The notes under the pieces are model-generated. The model was not told the origin of the DNA and searched no databases. It saw nothing but the letters and a program-made list of their open reading frames with translations. 47,720 bases of DNA from Deltaproteobacteria bacterium (GTDB lineage: Bacteria > Myxococcota_A > Polyangia > Polyangiales > B10-G4). Below, in pieces: positions 21,496-31,050 of this stretch (positions within the stretch are counted from its first letter, which is position 1; every line of letters starts with the position of its first letter). The translations under genes and the position numbers were made by a program. The stretch is taken from positions 1 through 47,720 of the forward strand of contig QMMC01000004.1 of assembly GCA_003647065.1 (NCBI GenBank). The letters run 5' to 3'.

Positions 21496-23090
21496 CAGAA
21501 GCTCCAGCTCCCGGCAGCGCCGGCGCCGGTGGGGGTGATGAACGGGGCGACGGCCCAGTCCCGGGGCTCGAGGACGGTCCCCGTCGAATCGGGCAAGGAG
21601 TCCGAGAGGAAGTAGTAGAGCGAGAGCCCGCCCAGGACCACCGCGACACCGAAGGCGATGTCGGCGGCGATGAAGAGAATCTGCCCCGTCGTGATGCGCT
21701 GGTCGTCGTTGGCGAGGGCGCCGGCGTCGCGCTCCGCTTCGAGCTCGCTGCGAATGTCGGCGCCGATGACCGCCGCCGTGACGCCTCCGCCGACGAAGAG
21801 CGCCCCCGCCACCAGCGTCGCCCAGGCACCGCCCCGGTCGGGCGAGGGGCGCAGGCGCACGCGAACGGGGGTCATCTGCCCGCGTTCGACGTCGATGCGC
21901 GCGCCGTAGCGCTTCATGCCATCGGCGGCGACTTCGACGCGATGAGGCCCGGCGGCCACGGCCCCCTCCCAGGGAACGTCGCCGACGTGGTTTCCGTCGA
22001 TGAAGATCCGGGCGCCGCGAATGTTCGCGCTCACCCGGACTCGGCCGTCGGTGCTGCGGTTGAGCTCCACGGCGGTCTCCGTGGTTTCGCCGAGGGCCAC
22101 GTCGACCTCGAGCTCGTGGCTATCGTAGCCCGGACGCTCGACCCACACCCGGTGGGTGCCGACGGGGACGACGTTGGACCACGGGGTGCGCCCGACCTCG
22201 CCGGCGTCGTGGTCATCGAGGAAGACCCGGGCCCCGGGCACGTCGCTGGTGACGCGGAGATTGCCCATGAACTGCCCCTGGCTCATCTCGACGATGACCA
22301 CGTACATGTGCCCCGGTCGCACGTTCACGCTGGCTTCGACAGTGCGGTAATCGGGGTGCTCGACGACCACCCGGTACTGCCCGTGGTCGACGGTGGGCGC
22401 GAGGGGGGCCGGCCCCGAGGTGACGTTGACCTCGCCCCGGCGAATGGTGACCTGAGCCCCGGCGGGGTTGGTGCGAATCGATACCAGGGACTTCATCTGC
22501 TCGGCGGTGGTCTCGCCGATGGCGACGGTGAGCGCGGCTTCGCTCGCGGCGATGGCCGCCGCGTCTTGCCCGTCTTGCCCCGCGGCGCCCTCCCCGGCGC
22601 CCTCCCCGGCGGCAGCCGGATCGCCTGGGTCCGTGCCGCCCCCGGCCTGGGTGCCGCCTGCGACGCCCACCACGACACCGGCACCGCCATCCCTCGCGGC
22701 ACCCTGGCCGGCAGCCCGGGTACGCAGCAGGTCGACGCGACGCCTGACTTCGTCCGCGTCCACAGCGTTCGGGTCGGCCTCGAGATAGCGGGCGAAGTAA
22801 TCTGCGGCCCGGCCATAGTCGGCGTTACGCTCATAGGCGACGGCGGCGTTGTAGAGGAAAGCGCCCGAGGGCTGCGCCTCGTAGGCCGCCTTGAACTCCT
22901 CGGCCGCCTCGAGATAGCGCTCTTGGACGTAGAGCTCCTGGCCTCGCTCCATGTGCCGCCGAGCGACCTCAGCGGAATCCGAGACGTCATCGGACGTGGC
23001 CGCATCGCTCGTGTCACTTTGGGCCTCCGCCACGGGCCCCCGGCCCATGGTCAGCACTCCCGCTACGAATATCCAAAGAAAAGATCGCAT
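21495..23090 (-). CDS. TPR and PEGA-domain membrane protein
   Basis: N-terminal TPR (AEEFKAAYEAQPSGAFLYNAAVAYERNADYGRAADYFARYLEADP), several PEGA repeats (GARVFLDDHDAGEVGRTPWSNVVPVGTHRVWVERPGY), C-terminal TM segments. Confidence 0.88.
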   Translation of the reverse strand: MRSFLWIFVAGVLTMGRGPVAEAQSDTSDAATSDDVSDSAEVARRHMERGQELYVQERYLEAAEEFKAAYEAQPSGAFLYNAAVAYERNADYGRAADYFARYLEADPNAVDADEVRRRVDLLRTRAAGQGAARDGGAGVVVGVAGGTQAGGGTDPGDPAAAGEGAGEGAAGQDGQDAAAIAASEAALTVAIGETTAEQMKSLVSIRTNPAGAQVTIRRGEVNVTSGPAPLAPTVDHGQYRVVVEHPDYRTVEASVNVRPGHMYVVIVEMSQGQFMGNLRVTSDVPGARVFLDDHDAGEVGRTPWSNVVPVGTHRVWVERPGYDSHELEVDVALGETTETAVELNRSTDGRVRVSANIRGARIFIDGNHVGDVPWEGAVAAGPHRVEVAADGMKRYGARIDVERGQMTPVRVRLRPSPDRGGAWATLVAGALFVGGGVTAAVIGADIRSELEAERDAGALANDDQRITTGQILFIAADIAFGVAVVLGGLSLYYFLSDSLPDSTGTVLEPRDWAVAPFITPTGAGAAGSWSF

Positions 23091-23187
23091 CCCGTCTCCG
23101 CCTCGGCGCCGATGCTACACCTATCGGGCGAGCACCGTAACGCCATCCGGCCCCGCTCATAGCGAGGGGGTGGCGAGCGCGACCCCC

Positions 23188-23733
23188 ATGGCCGACGAGC
23201 AACAACCCACGAAGAAGGAGCAGATCGTTCGGAAGTGGATCCGAGGCGCTCTGCCCTGGGTCCTGCTGGCCGCCGCGGCCTGGCTCGCCCTCTCGGATTT
23301 CACCGCCCGGAGCCTCGTCGAAACGGGAACCGAGGCCCCGGTCCTCGAAGCCAGCCTGGCGTCCGGGGAGGTCTTTGCCCTGGCCGAACACCGGGGCCAG
23401 GCCGTCGTCGTGAACTTCTGGGCCACCTGGTGTGGGCCCTGCCGCGCCGAGGCCCCGACCCTGACCCGCATCCACAATCGCCTAGCCGGGTCCGGAGGCC
23501 TAGTGGTGGGCATCAGCGCCGACCGCCTGCCCCTCGACCAGGTCGCCCAGGCCGCCCGCGGCCTCGGCATGGAGTACCCCATCGCCCGAGCCCCCGAAGA
23601 AACCTTCGCCCGCTTCCGCGTCACCGAGCTCCCGACGACCTACGTCGTCTCCCCCGACGGACACATCGTCTGGTCCCACGTAGGCGCCGTCGACGAAGAA
23701 GAGCTCGGCCGGGTCATCGCGGACTATCTCTAG
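23188..23733 (+). CDS. TlpA-like membrane-anchored thioredoxin-fold protein
   Basis: VVNFWATWCGPCRAEAPTL active site, N-terminal TM, cis-Pro region ELPTTYVV. Start ATG 23188, or in-frame GTG 23170. Confidence 0.92.
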   Translation: MADEQQPTKKEQIVRKWIRGALPWVLLAAAAWLALSDFTARSLVETGTEAPVLEASLASGEVFALAEHRGQAVVVNFWATWCGPCRAEAPTLTRIHNRLAGSGGLVVGISADRLPLDQVAQAARGLGMEYPIARAPEETFARFRVTELPTTYVVSPDGHIVWSHVGAVDEEELGRVIADYL

Positions 23734-23785
23734 GCCGAGTGCATCGTCGACTACGGCGAGCGCGAAACACGTGGGGACCCGAGGC

Positions 23786-23844
23786 GGGGACGGTATAAAC
23801 TTTCTTACTTTCGTCCCGAAAGTAAGAAAGTTTATACCGTCCCC
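23786..23844. repeat. Palindromic element 2: 28-bp perfect inverted repeat, 3-nt loop
   Basis: GGGGACGGTATAAACTTTCTTACTTTCG (23786-23813) is the exact reverse complement of 23817-23844; loop TCC. Confidence 0.97.
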
Positions 23845-23850
23845 CAAACC

Positions 23851-24399
23851 ATGGCGCTGCTGACTCCCCTCGGATGGTTCTTCACATCCCGCACCCGCCG
23901 CTTCGTTTACGAGAGCGCCGGCGCGGTGCCGACGCGGCCTTGGGTGATCGTGCCGGGGGCGCGGGTACGAGACAATGAACCGTCGGTGGTTCTCGCGGAC
24001 CGCCTCTACGGCGCCCTCGACCTGCTCCGTTCAGGGGCCGTCGACCGGGCCCTCATCTCCGGGGGCCCGGGCGAAATTCCAGTGATGCGCCGTTGGCTCC
24101 GAGACCGGGGGATTTCCCCTGAAAAGATCGAGAGTGACCCTGGCGGCCTACGCACGCTCCTGACGATGGACCGGGCCAAGGCGCTCTTCGGCGTCGAGGG
24201 CGCCGTCGTCGCGACCAATCGCTTTCACCTGACGAGGGCGGTTTTCCTGGCTCGGGCCGTGGGAATCGACGCCGTAGGGCTCGTCGTGGACCGCCAGGTC
24301 TATGGAAAAAGACACCGCGACGAGGCCCGGGAAGTCATCGCCCAGGGCCGGGCCCTCGTCGATCTGACGGCTCGGCGTGTTTCACGAGTGATCCTCTAG
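23851..24399 (+). CDS. YdcF/SanA-like (DUF218) membrane protein
   Basis: WVIVPGARV..PSVVLADRLYGALDLLRSGAVDRALISGG..ATNRFHLTRAVFLARAVGIDAVG pattern of the DUF218 family. Confidence 0.82.
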   Translation: MALLTPLGWFFTSRTRRFVYESAGAVPTRPWVIVPGARVRDNEPSVVLADRLYGALDLLRSGAVDRALISGGPGEIPVMRRWLRDRGISPEKIESDPGGLRTLLTMDRAKALFGVEGAVVATNRFHLTRAVFLARAVGIDAVGLVVDRQVYGKRHRDEAREVIAQGRALVDLTARRVSRVIL

Positions 24400-24413
24400 C
24401 AAGGGGGCCCGGT

Positions 24414-24442
24414 TTGACAGGGGATCACTCGCCGTGATTCAA
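24414..24442 (+). promoter_or_regulatory. Possible promoter of the tol operon (consensus -35, weak -10)
   Basis: TTGACA then 17 nt then ATTCAA, upstream of the tolQ ATG at 24456. Confidence 0.25.
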
Positions 24443-24455
24443 ACCCCGACAGCCC

Positions 24456-25208
24456 ATGGAGAACTCAATCCTCGTGAATTTCGTGATGCTGCAGGTGGCC
24501 GCCGAACAGGCGGAAAGCGCACCTGCAACCCTCGACCCCTGGACGCTCGTCATCGAGGCCTCGCCAGTCGTCCAGCTGGTGATGCTCATGCTCGTCCTGA
24601 TGAGCATCGGGTGTTGGTTCATCATCGGCGCCAAGATCGTCCGCCTCTCGCAAGCGACCCGGTCCAGCACGAAGTTCCTCGACCTCTTCTGGGGCGAGAG
24701 CGGCGCGGCGTGGAATGCCGAACGCCTCGAGGGTGTCTACGCACAGATCAAGAGCTTCGAAGGCTCCCCCGTCGCCAGCGTCTTCCGCGCGGGCTACGTG
24801 GAGCTCGCCCGCATCGCCGGTGACTCTGCCCCCGCCGGCGGCGACACGGAGAACATCGACCGGGCGCTGCGCCGGGCTCGGTCCAATGAGTTCAACCGCC
24901 TCGAGAACTACCTGCCCTTCCTCGCCACGACCGGCGCCACCGCGCCCTTCATCGGCCTCTTCGGCACGGTCTGGGGCATCATGGGGTCCTTCATCGCCAT
25001 CGGGAACGCGCAGGACGCGAGCCTCGCGACGGTCGCCCCGGGCATCGCCGAGGCCCTCATCGCGACCGCCATCGGCCTCGTCGCCGCCATCCCAGCGGTC
25101 ATGGCCTATAACTACTTCCTCCGGAAGATCTCGGTCCTCGAATCGGAGGTCAACGCCTTCTCGAGCGACTACCTCAACATCGTCCGCCGCCATTTCCTGG
25201 CGGCCTGA
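24456..25208 (+). CDS. tolQ: TolQ (MotA/TolQ/ExbB proton channel family)
   Basis: LPFLATTGATAPFIGLFGTVWGIMGSFIAIG..VAPGIAEALIATAIGLVAAIPAVMAYNYF. Confidence 0.95.
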   Translation: MENSILVNFVMLQVAAEQAESAPATLDPWTLVIEASPVVQLVMLMLVLMSIGCWFIIGAKIVRLSQATRSSTKFLDLFWGESGAAWNAERLEGVYAQIKSFEGSPVASVFRAGYVELARIAGDSAPAGGDTENIDRALRRARSNEFNRLENYLPFLATTGATAPFIGLFGTVWGIMGSFIAIGNAQDASLATVAPGIAEALIATAIGLVAAIPAVMAYNYFLRKISVLESEVNAFSSDYLNIVRRHFLAA

Positions 25209-25217
25209 GGCCCGACG

Positions 25218-25736
25218 ATGGGAATGAGCACCAGCGGAGGTGGGGGAAACCGCGCGCCCCTCGCCGACATCAACGTGACACCCATGGTGGACGTCATGCT
25301 GGTGCTGCTCATCATTTTCATGGTGACGGCGCCCATGCTCACCACCGGGGTCGACGTCGACCTGCCCAACGCCGACGCGCCCCAGATGCCGATCGAGGAA
25401 GACCTTCCCCTGGTCACCGTGCAGGCCGTGCCCCAAGAAGAACGGACCCCCGGGGGTCCTACCTCGAGGCTCTTCTACTTCGAGGACGAGGTGACCCTGG
25501 AACAGCTCGAGCAGCTGCTGACGACGGATGAACGTGTGACCGAGGAGTCGCAGGTCTTCGTCCAAGCGGACGAGATGGTGCCCTACGGCGAGGTCGTGCG
25601 CGTTTTGGCGCTGGTCCGGCGCCTGGGCATCGAGAAGCTGGGCCTGGTGACCGACCCCCTGTCCTCGACCAACGAGACGGGCGCGACGGACGCGACGGGC
25701 GAAACGGAACCGGCGCCCGCGGAAGCGCCGGAGTGA
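25218..25736 (+). CDS. tolR: TolR/ExbD biopolymer transport protein
   Basis: LADINVTPMVDVMLVLLIIFMVTAPMLTTGVDVDLPNA. Confidence 0.95.
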   Translation: MGMSTSGGGGNRAPLADINVTPMVDVMLVLLIIFMVTAPMLTTGVDVDLPNADAPQMPIEEDLPLVTVQAVPQEERTPGGPTSRLFYFEDEVTLEQLEQLLTTDERVTEESQVFVQADEMVPYGEVVRVLALVRRLGIEKLGLVTDPLSSTNETGATDATGETEPAPAEAPE

Positions 25737-26554
25737 CGCTCCCGCATCAAACCCACCCGATGCACGTGGATGCCGGGGACCACAAACCCGACTCTCTCTT
25801 CTATCGTCGACCGGTGAGCCCGTTGGCCATCGTCGTCGGGGTCGTGGTGGCGATCGGTGCCTACAGCTCGATCGGGACGATGCTCTTCTTGGCCACGCTG
25901 ATCACACCGTCGATGGCCGAGGGCGGTACTCACATGGTCGAGGTACTCCCTCCAACACCGCCCCCCGAGGTCGAGTGGGTCGAAGCGCGGCTCATCAAGC
26001 TGGGCCGCCAGTTCGATACCTCCGAGCTTCCAAACCGCCGGCGCGAAGCCCGGACGACGGCCCCCGAGCGCCCGAGCATGGTCGCCCGCCACGGTGCGCG
26101 ACGGGTCGAAGTCCCCGATGCGGGCCCCGAGAACTCCCTCGACGACCTCGTCGCGCGCATCGGCACCACCGCCGACGAACTGGCGCAGATCGCCAACCAG
26201 GCCGAACAAGAGGGCGACCCCGACGGCGTCGCCGAAGGCACCCACAGCGCCGAAGACGGCGACCGCTACGCGACTTACCTCTACGGACTCTTCCGCCGGG
26301 GCCTCCGCAGGCCGACGTCCATCACCGACGAAGAGATCCGGGGCCTCCGGGCGACGGTCCAGGTTCATACGACCGCGGGGGGGCAGATCGACCGCTTCAC
26401 CATCTCCCGGCCCTCCGGAAACACCGATTTCGACAGCGCGATACGCATGCGCATGGACCAGGCCGTGGGCACCCAGCTGCGGGAGCCCCCGGAAGAAGAG
26501 CGCGACCGCTACTTCGGGACCTCCTTTCCGGTAGGCTTCCGGCCACCGCGATAG
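25733..26554 (+). CDS. TolA/TonB-like energy transducer
   Basis: Single TM near the N-terminus, C-terminal YLFRRGLRRPTSITDEEIRGL..SGNTDFDSAIRMRMDQAV TonB/TolA-like fold; ATGA overlap with tolR; tol operon context. Confidence 0.75.
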   Translation: MTLPHQTHPMHVDAGDHKPDSLFYRRPVSPLAIVVGVVVAIGAYSSIGTMLFLATLITPSMAEGGTHMVEVLPPTPPPEVEWVEARLIKLGRQFDTSELPNRRREARTTAPERPSMVARHGARRVEVPDAGPENSLDDLVARIGTTADELAQIANQAEQEGDPDGVAEGTHSAEDGDRYATYLYGLFRRGLRRPTSITDEEIRGLRATVQVHTTAGGQIDRFTISRPSGNTDFDSAIRMRMDQAVGTQLREPPEEERDRYFGTSFPVGFRPPR

Positions 26555-27919
26555 ATGATGATGACGAAACCCGTGATGACTCCAATCAAACGCCGCCGCG
26601 TCGGCACGACCCTCTTCGTCAGCCTCATCCTCGGCGGGGCCGTCGCCGTCGCCGGGACCGCCGGAGGGCAGCAACCGAGGGGAGACGAGCCGCCGCTCCC
26701 AGAGAATGTCGTCGTCGACGTCGACATGATCGAGAGCAACGTCATCCGCATCGGTATCCCCGATCTCCTCGGCACCGGGGGCACGCCGACCGAAGCAGGC
26801 GAGATCCTCCGCCGGGACTTCCATCTCATGCCCGGCTACCGAGTCATCGGGCCGGCGCAGATCAACTTCAACACGGTGTCCGAAGGCATGGGCATGGACC
26901 GCGGCCGCTGGGGCGGGCTCCAGGCCAACGGCGTCATCAAGGGCCGCGTCGAGGGCTCGGGCAACAGCCTCACCGTCGAGATGAAGTACTTCCACCTCGC
27001 GAGCGGCTCGGCGCCGGTGCTGACCGAGACCTACCGCGGCGCCCCCACCCAGTTGCGCCGGTGGATGCACGACTTCGGCAACAAGATCCTCGCTCAGATC
27101 ACCGGCATCGCCGGGCCCTTCGGGACGCACATCGCCTGGGCCGAGCGCATCGGGCCGGGACGCAAGGACGTGAAGTGCGCCGGCATGGATGGCCACGCGC
27201 CCCGACGAGTCACCGACGGCCAGGGCATCGCCATGCTCCCGAGCTTCGGCCCCGACGACAACATCTGGTTCACCCGCCTCACCCCAACCGGCATGTTCGT
27301 CTCCCACACCGGCGTCCGCGGTCGCCCGGTCCTCGAGGGCAACGGCCTCAACATGGCCCCTGCCATCTGCAACGGGAAGGTCTTCTTCGTCTCGTCCCGG
27401 GACGGGAACAGCGAGATCTATAGCTCGAGCCTCGACGGCTCGGGGCTCCGGCGCCTGACCAACAACCGGGCCATCGACGTCAGCCCCACCTGCCACCCGA
27501 ACGGCAAGGTCGCCTTCGTGAGCGCCCGCCACGGCAACCCGCAGATCTGGATCATGAACGCCGACGGCAGCCACCAGCGGCGCCTCACCTTCAAGGGCAC
27601 GCACAACCAGACCCCGACTTTCTGCCCGAACCCGCGCCGCAACGTCCTCGCCTTCACCGGCCGGGACCACACCCTCGACATCTTCACCCTCGACGTCGCG
27701 TCGGGCGAATACAACCGCATCACCCAGGGCCAGGGCATGAACAAGGACCCGGCATGGTCTCCGGACTGCCGCATCGTGGCCTTCACCTCGAACCGCCGCG
27801 GCGCCCCCGGCGTCTACCTGGCGAGCCCCCTGGGCTTCAACCAGAACAAGATCGTCGACGGTGCCGCCGAGACCGTGGCCTGGCAGTACGAGCACTGGGC
27901 CGGACACGCGTCGAACTAG
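26555..27919 (+). CDS. tolB: TolB periplasmic beta-propeller protein
   Basis: IGIPDLLG.., repeated FTSNRRGAPGVY / FVSARHGNPQIWIMNADGSHQRRLT TolB propeller motifs. Confidence 0.93.
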   Translation: MMMTKPVMTPIKRRRVGTTLFVSLILGGAVAVAGTAGGQQPRGDEPPLPENVVVDVDMIESNVIRIGIPDLLGTGGTPTEAGEILRRDFHLMPGYRVIGPAQINFNTVSEGMGMDRGRWGGLQANGVIKGRVEGSGNSLTVEMKYFHLASGSAPVLTETYRGAPTQLRRWMHDFGNKILAQITGIAGPFGTHIAWAERIGPGRKDVKCAGMDGHAPRRVTDGQGIAMLPSFGPDDNIWFTRLTPTGMFVSHTGVRGRPVLEGNGLNMAPAICNGKVFFVSSRDGNSEIYSSSLDGSGLRRLTNNRAIDVSPTCHPNGKVAFVSARHGNPQIWIMNADGSHQRRLTFKGTHNQTPTFCPNPRRNVLAFTGRDHTLDIFTLDVASGEYNRITQGQGMNKDPAWSPDCRIVAFTSNRRGAPGVYLASPLGFNQNKIVDGAAETVAWQYEHWAGHASN

Positions 27920-27921
27920 AA

Positions 27922-29049
27922 GTGAGCCGGAAAGGCAGCCCCGGGGAGGCGAAGCTCGGCGCTCCTCCGGGCCGGCGACCGCGTCAGGTCATCTTCGGCG
28001 CTCTGGGCGCCGTGGTCGTCCTTCTTGGAATGCTCGCCGGGGCCTACCTCTACGCCCACCACGCGCGCCCGCTGCCGCCCCCCCTTTGGACCGAAGCCGA
28101 CCTGCCGGAGCTACCCCCAGCAGAAGACAACGGGTGGGTATTGCTCCGAGACCGCGGATACGCGTTCTCCGTGGACGACGAGGGGGGCCTTCTGTCGTTG
28201 GAGACTTCACCCCAGGAGCTTCCCGAAGATACGGCCCGAGCGATCGCGGACGAGCTGCGCGGGGACGAACCGGCTCGGCGAGAGATTGGCGCCCTCGGGC
28301 ACTTCGCGGATGGCTGTGCAACGACCGATACGTACTGCCCCTTCCTGCCCATGCACTACCTAGCGGTCGAGCGCGGCCTCGCCATGATCGTCGGCGCCCG
28401 CCTCGGCCACTGGACTCGAGTGACCGAAGAGGCCGAGGCGCTCTCTCGTCAAACATCGGGCTTCACCGCTACCTGTCGGACCGTCGCGTCGTGCTTGGTC
28501 GCCGTGAGGGCCCTCGAAAACTCGATGATCGCAGCAGAGAGCGTGGCGTTCATCGCCTCGAACGCGGACGACCCGCCTATCGACGTGCTCGAGGCGCTGG
28601 TCGAACTGGTCGCAAGTGCGGTTACTCCTTCGCCCGATGTCGGCCGCACGATCGTCTTCGACTGCGTGTCCTACCGCCGCACATTTGCGGCATTGAATGG
28701 GGAACTCCTCCTCGACAGAGCCTATACGCTGGGGCGATTGGACGACATGTGCCGCAGCGTGCACGCGTACGCCGTCGACCCCACCCTTGGCGCGCCTACC
28801 GGGTGGCCCCAGACGGATGGTGCGCTCTGGTGGCTCTACAACGCTCGGGGCAAGGAGTACCTCGCGATGTACGCGGTGAACCTCGAAACGTCCGTCTCGG
28901 CGATTACCCGGTACCGAGAAGTTCTCGAGGATATCGACGCCGCGCGGGCCCGGGCCCTCGAGGCCCTTCGCCGAGCCATCACTCACGCAGAGGCCCAGGC
29001 CGAAGCCCGCGCCAACCAAGCGGCCAATCCTGATACAACAGACGAGTGA
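27922..29049 (+). CDS. Uncharacterized single-TM membrane protein in the tol operon
   Basis: GTG start 2 nt after the tolB stop; N-terminal TM VIFGALGAVVVLLGMLAGAYLY; no recognised domain. Confidence 0.8.
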   Translation: MSRKGSPGEAKLGAPPGRRPRQVIFGALGAVVVLLGMLAGAYLYAHHARPLPPPLWTEADLPELPPAEDNGWVLLRDRGYAFSVDDEGGLLSLETSPQELPEDTARAIADELRGDEPARREIGALGHFADGCATTDTYCPFLPMHYLAVERGLAMIVGARLGHWTRVTEEAEALSRQTSGFTATCRTVASCLVAVRALENSMIAAESVAFIASNADDPPIDVLEALVELVASAVTPSPDVGRTIVFDCVSYRRTFAALNGELLLDRAYTLGRLDDMCRSVHAYAVDPTLGAPTGWPQTDGALWWLYNARGKEYLAMYAVNLETSVSAITRYREVLEDIDAARARALEALRRAITHAEAQAEARANQAANPDTTDE

Positions 29050-29909
29050 ACCGCACCTCGCTCTTCATCCCCGGCCAGAGCATCGGCGGGCGCTTCCGCG
29101 TCGACGGTTTCCTCGGGCGCGGCGGGGCGGGGAACGTGCTCGCGGCCGTCGACGAGAAGACGGGCAAGCGCGTCGCGCTCAAGCTCCTGCGCAGCAAGGC
29201 GGCCCTCGACCCAGTCCTCGTCGAGCGCTTCCGGCGGGAAGCGAAGGCCCTGTCGGGCATCGACCACCCGGGAGTCATCGGCGTCGAAGACGCCGGAGCA
29301 CTCGATGACGGAACCCTCTTCCTCGCAATGGAGTTGCTCGACGGCGTGACCCTCGCCCAGCGCATCAATCGCGACGGGCCGATGAGCGCCCAGGACCTCG
29401 CCCCGGTTCTGACCGGGCTTTGTGACGCCCTCCGGGCGATCCACGCTCAGGGCATCCTGCACCGCGACATCAAACCTTCGAACATCTTCTTGCCCAACCC
29501 CGACGTCAGCGCCGACGTGGTCAAGCTCGTCGATTTCGGGGTCGTGAAGATCGAGGGCCTCGAAGGCCTCACCCGCGAAGCCATCTCCGTCGGCACCTCG
29601 GCCTACATGGCGCCGGAGCAACTCCGCGGGCGCGGGGCAGATCTCGACGCCCGCGTCGACGTCTACGCGACCGGCGTCACCCTCTACGAAGCCTTCAGCG
29701 GCAAGCGGCCCTTCATGACGAGCCCGGAGCTGCACGTCTACGAAGCCATCCTCTCGAACCGCTACCCCTCGTTGATCGAAGCCGCCCCCGGCGTGCCCGT
29801 AGCCGTGGTCAAGGTCGTCGAACGCGCCTTTGCGAAGCACGCCGCGGCGCGATTCCCCGACGCCCCCGCCCTCGCTACAGCTTTCGCAGCGGCTGCGAAC
29901 GCTGACTGA
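29046..29909 (+). CDS. Hanks-type serine/threonine protein kinase (kinase domain only)
   Basis: GGRFRVDGFLGRGGAGNVLAAV, HRDIKPSNIFL, LVDFGVVKI; GTGA overlap with the preceding stop. Confidence 0.93.
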   Translation: MNRTSLFIPGQSIGGRFRVDGFLGRGGAGNVLAAVDEKTGKRVALKLLRSKAALDPVLVERFRREAKALSGIDHPGVIGVEDAGALDDGTLFLAMELLDGVTLAQRINRDGPMSAQDLAPVLTGLCDALRAIHAQGILHRDIKPSNIFLPNPDVSADVVKLVDFGVVKIEGLEGLTREAISVGTSAYMAPEQLRGRGADLDARVDVYATGVTLYEAFSGKRPFMTSPELHVYEAILSNRYPSLIEAAPGVPVAVVKVVERAFAKHAAARFPDAPALATAFAAAANAD

Positions 29910-29931
29910 GCCGAAGCTCGGTTGGCTCGCG

Positions 29932-31050
29932 TCACTTGAGCCGCGACAGACGCGCGGCGATGCGCGAGAGCGGCAAGACCTCGTCCGCGAGGCCGAGGTC
30001 GACGACGGCCTTGGGCATTCCGTAGACGACGGAGGTCTCTTTGTCCTGGGCGAAGACCTTGCCCCCGGCAGCCTTCGCAGACGACGACCCGAGGGCCCCG
30101 TCGCGGCCCATCCCGGTCATCACCACGGTGGTGAGCCGCCTTCCGTAGAGCGACGCCGCCGACTGGAGGGTCACGTCGGCGCTCGGCCGGCAGCCGTTGA
30201 CCGGCGGAGACTCGGTGAGCTTGATCATCCCGGTCCGCTCGAAGATGACGTGTTTGTCTCCGGGAGCGATCATCACCACCCCCGCCGCGATGCGGTCCTG
30301 AGGACGGGCTTCGCGCACTTTGACCGCGCTCATCGAATCGAGGCGTTCGGCGAGGGCCCGGGTGAACTGGCCAGGCATGTGCTGGACGACCAGCACACCG
30401 CGGCTGAAATTCGCGGGCAGGTGAGGAATGACCTGCTCGAGGGCGGAGGGACCGCCGGTCGAGATGGCGATGATCACCGCCGGGTCCAGCATCGCCGAGG
30501 CAAAGCTGATGCGCTTCCCGGAAGATCTCGAAGAACCCGAAGAACTGGAAGAACTCGCGGGACGCGGCTGGATGTCTATCGGAATGGTGACGTCCCGGGC
30601 AGACCGCCGGAGAGCGGCGGGGTCCTCCTTGGGCGGCGGTTGGGGGCGGGCCCGGCGAGCCGCCGCGAGCTTCTTCAAGAGCTCGGCCGAGATGCCGCTG
30701 AGGTCCGTCGAGACCTCACCGCTCGGCTTGGTGACGAAATCGACGGCCCCAGCCGCGAGCGCCTCGACGGTCTCCTTGGCGCCCTCGTAGGTGTGGGCCG
30801 AGAGCATGACGACGGGGGTCGGTTTGAGACGGAGGATTTCGCGAACCGCCGCGGCCCCATCGAGGCGCGGCATGTTGAAGTCCATGGTGACGACGTCGGG
30901 GGAGAGCTCGACGGTCTTGTCGACGCCGTCCTGACCGTCCTTGGCCTGGCCTACGACCTCGAAGCGCGGGTCGGCGGAGATGGTGCGGGCCACCGCCACC
31001 CGCATGAACGCGCTGTCATCGACGACGAGGACTCGGATCTTGTCGCTCAA
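29932..31050 (-). CDS. cheB: CheB protein-glutamate methylesterase
   Basis: N-terminal receiver (VVTMDFNMPRLDG) and C-terminal IAISTGGPSAL / VVQHMP / VVMTGMGRDGA methylesterase motifs. Confidence 0.93.
   Translation of the reverse strand: MSDKIRVLVVDDSAFMRVAVARTISADPRFEVVGQAKDGQDGVDKTVELSPDVVTMDFNMPRLDGAAAVREILRLKPTPVVMLSAHTYEGAKETVEALAAGAVDFVTKPSGEVSTDLSGISAELLKKLAAARRARPQPPPKEDPAALRRSARDVTIPIDIQPRPASSSSSSGSSRSSGKRISFASAMLDPAVIIAISTGGPSALEQVIPHLPANFSRGVLVVQHMPGQFTRALAERLDSMSAVKVREARPQDRIAAGVVMIAPGDKHVIFERTGMIKLTESPPVNGCRPSADVTLQSAASLYGRRLTTVVMTGMGRDGALGSSSAKAAGGKVFAQDKETSVVYGMPKAVVDLGLADEVLPLSRIAARLSRLK

Noticed and set aside
25583-27907. 774-aa minus strand ORF
   Set aside because: Antisense to tolR/tolA/tolB, which are unambiguous on the + strand.
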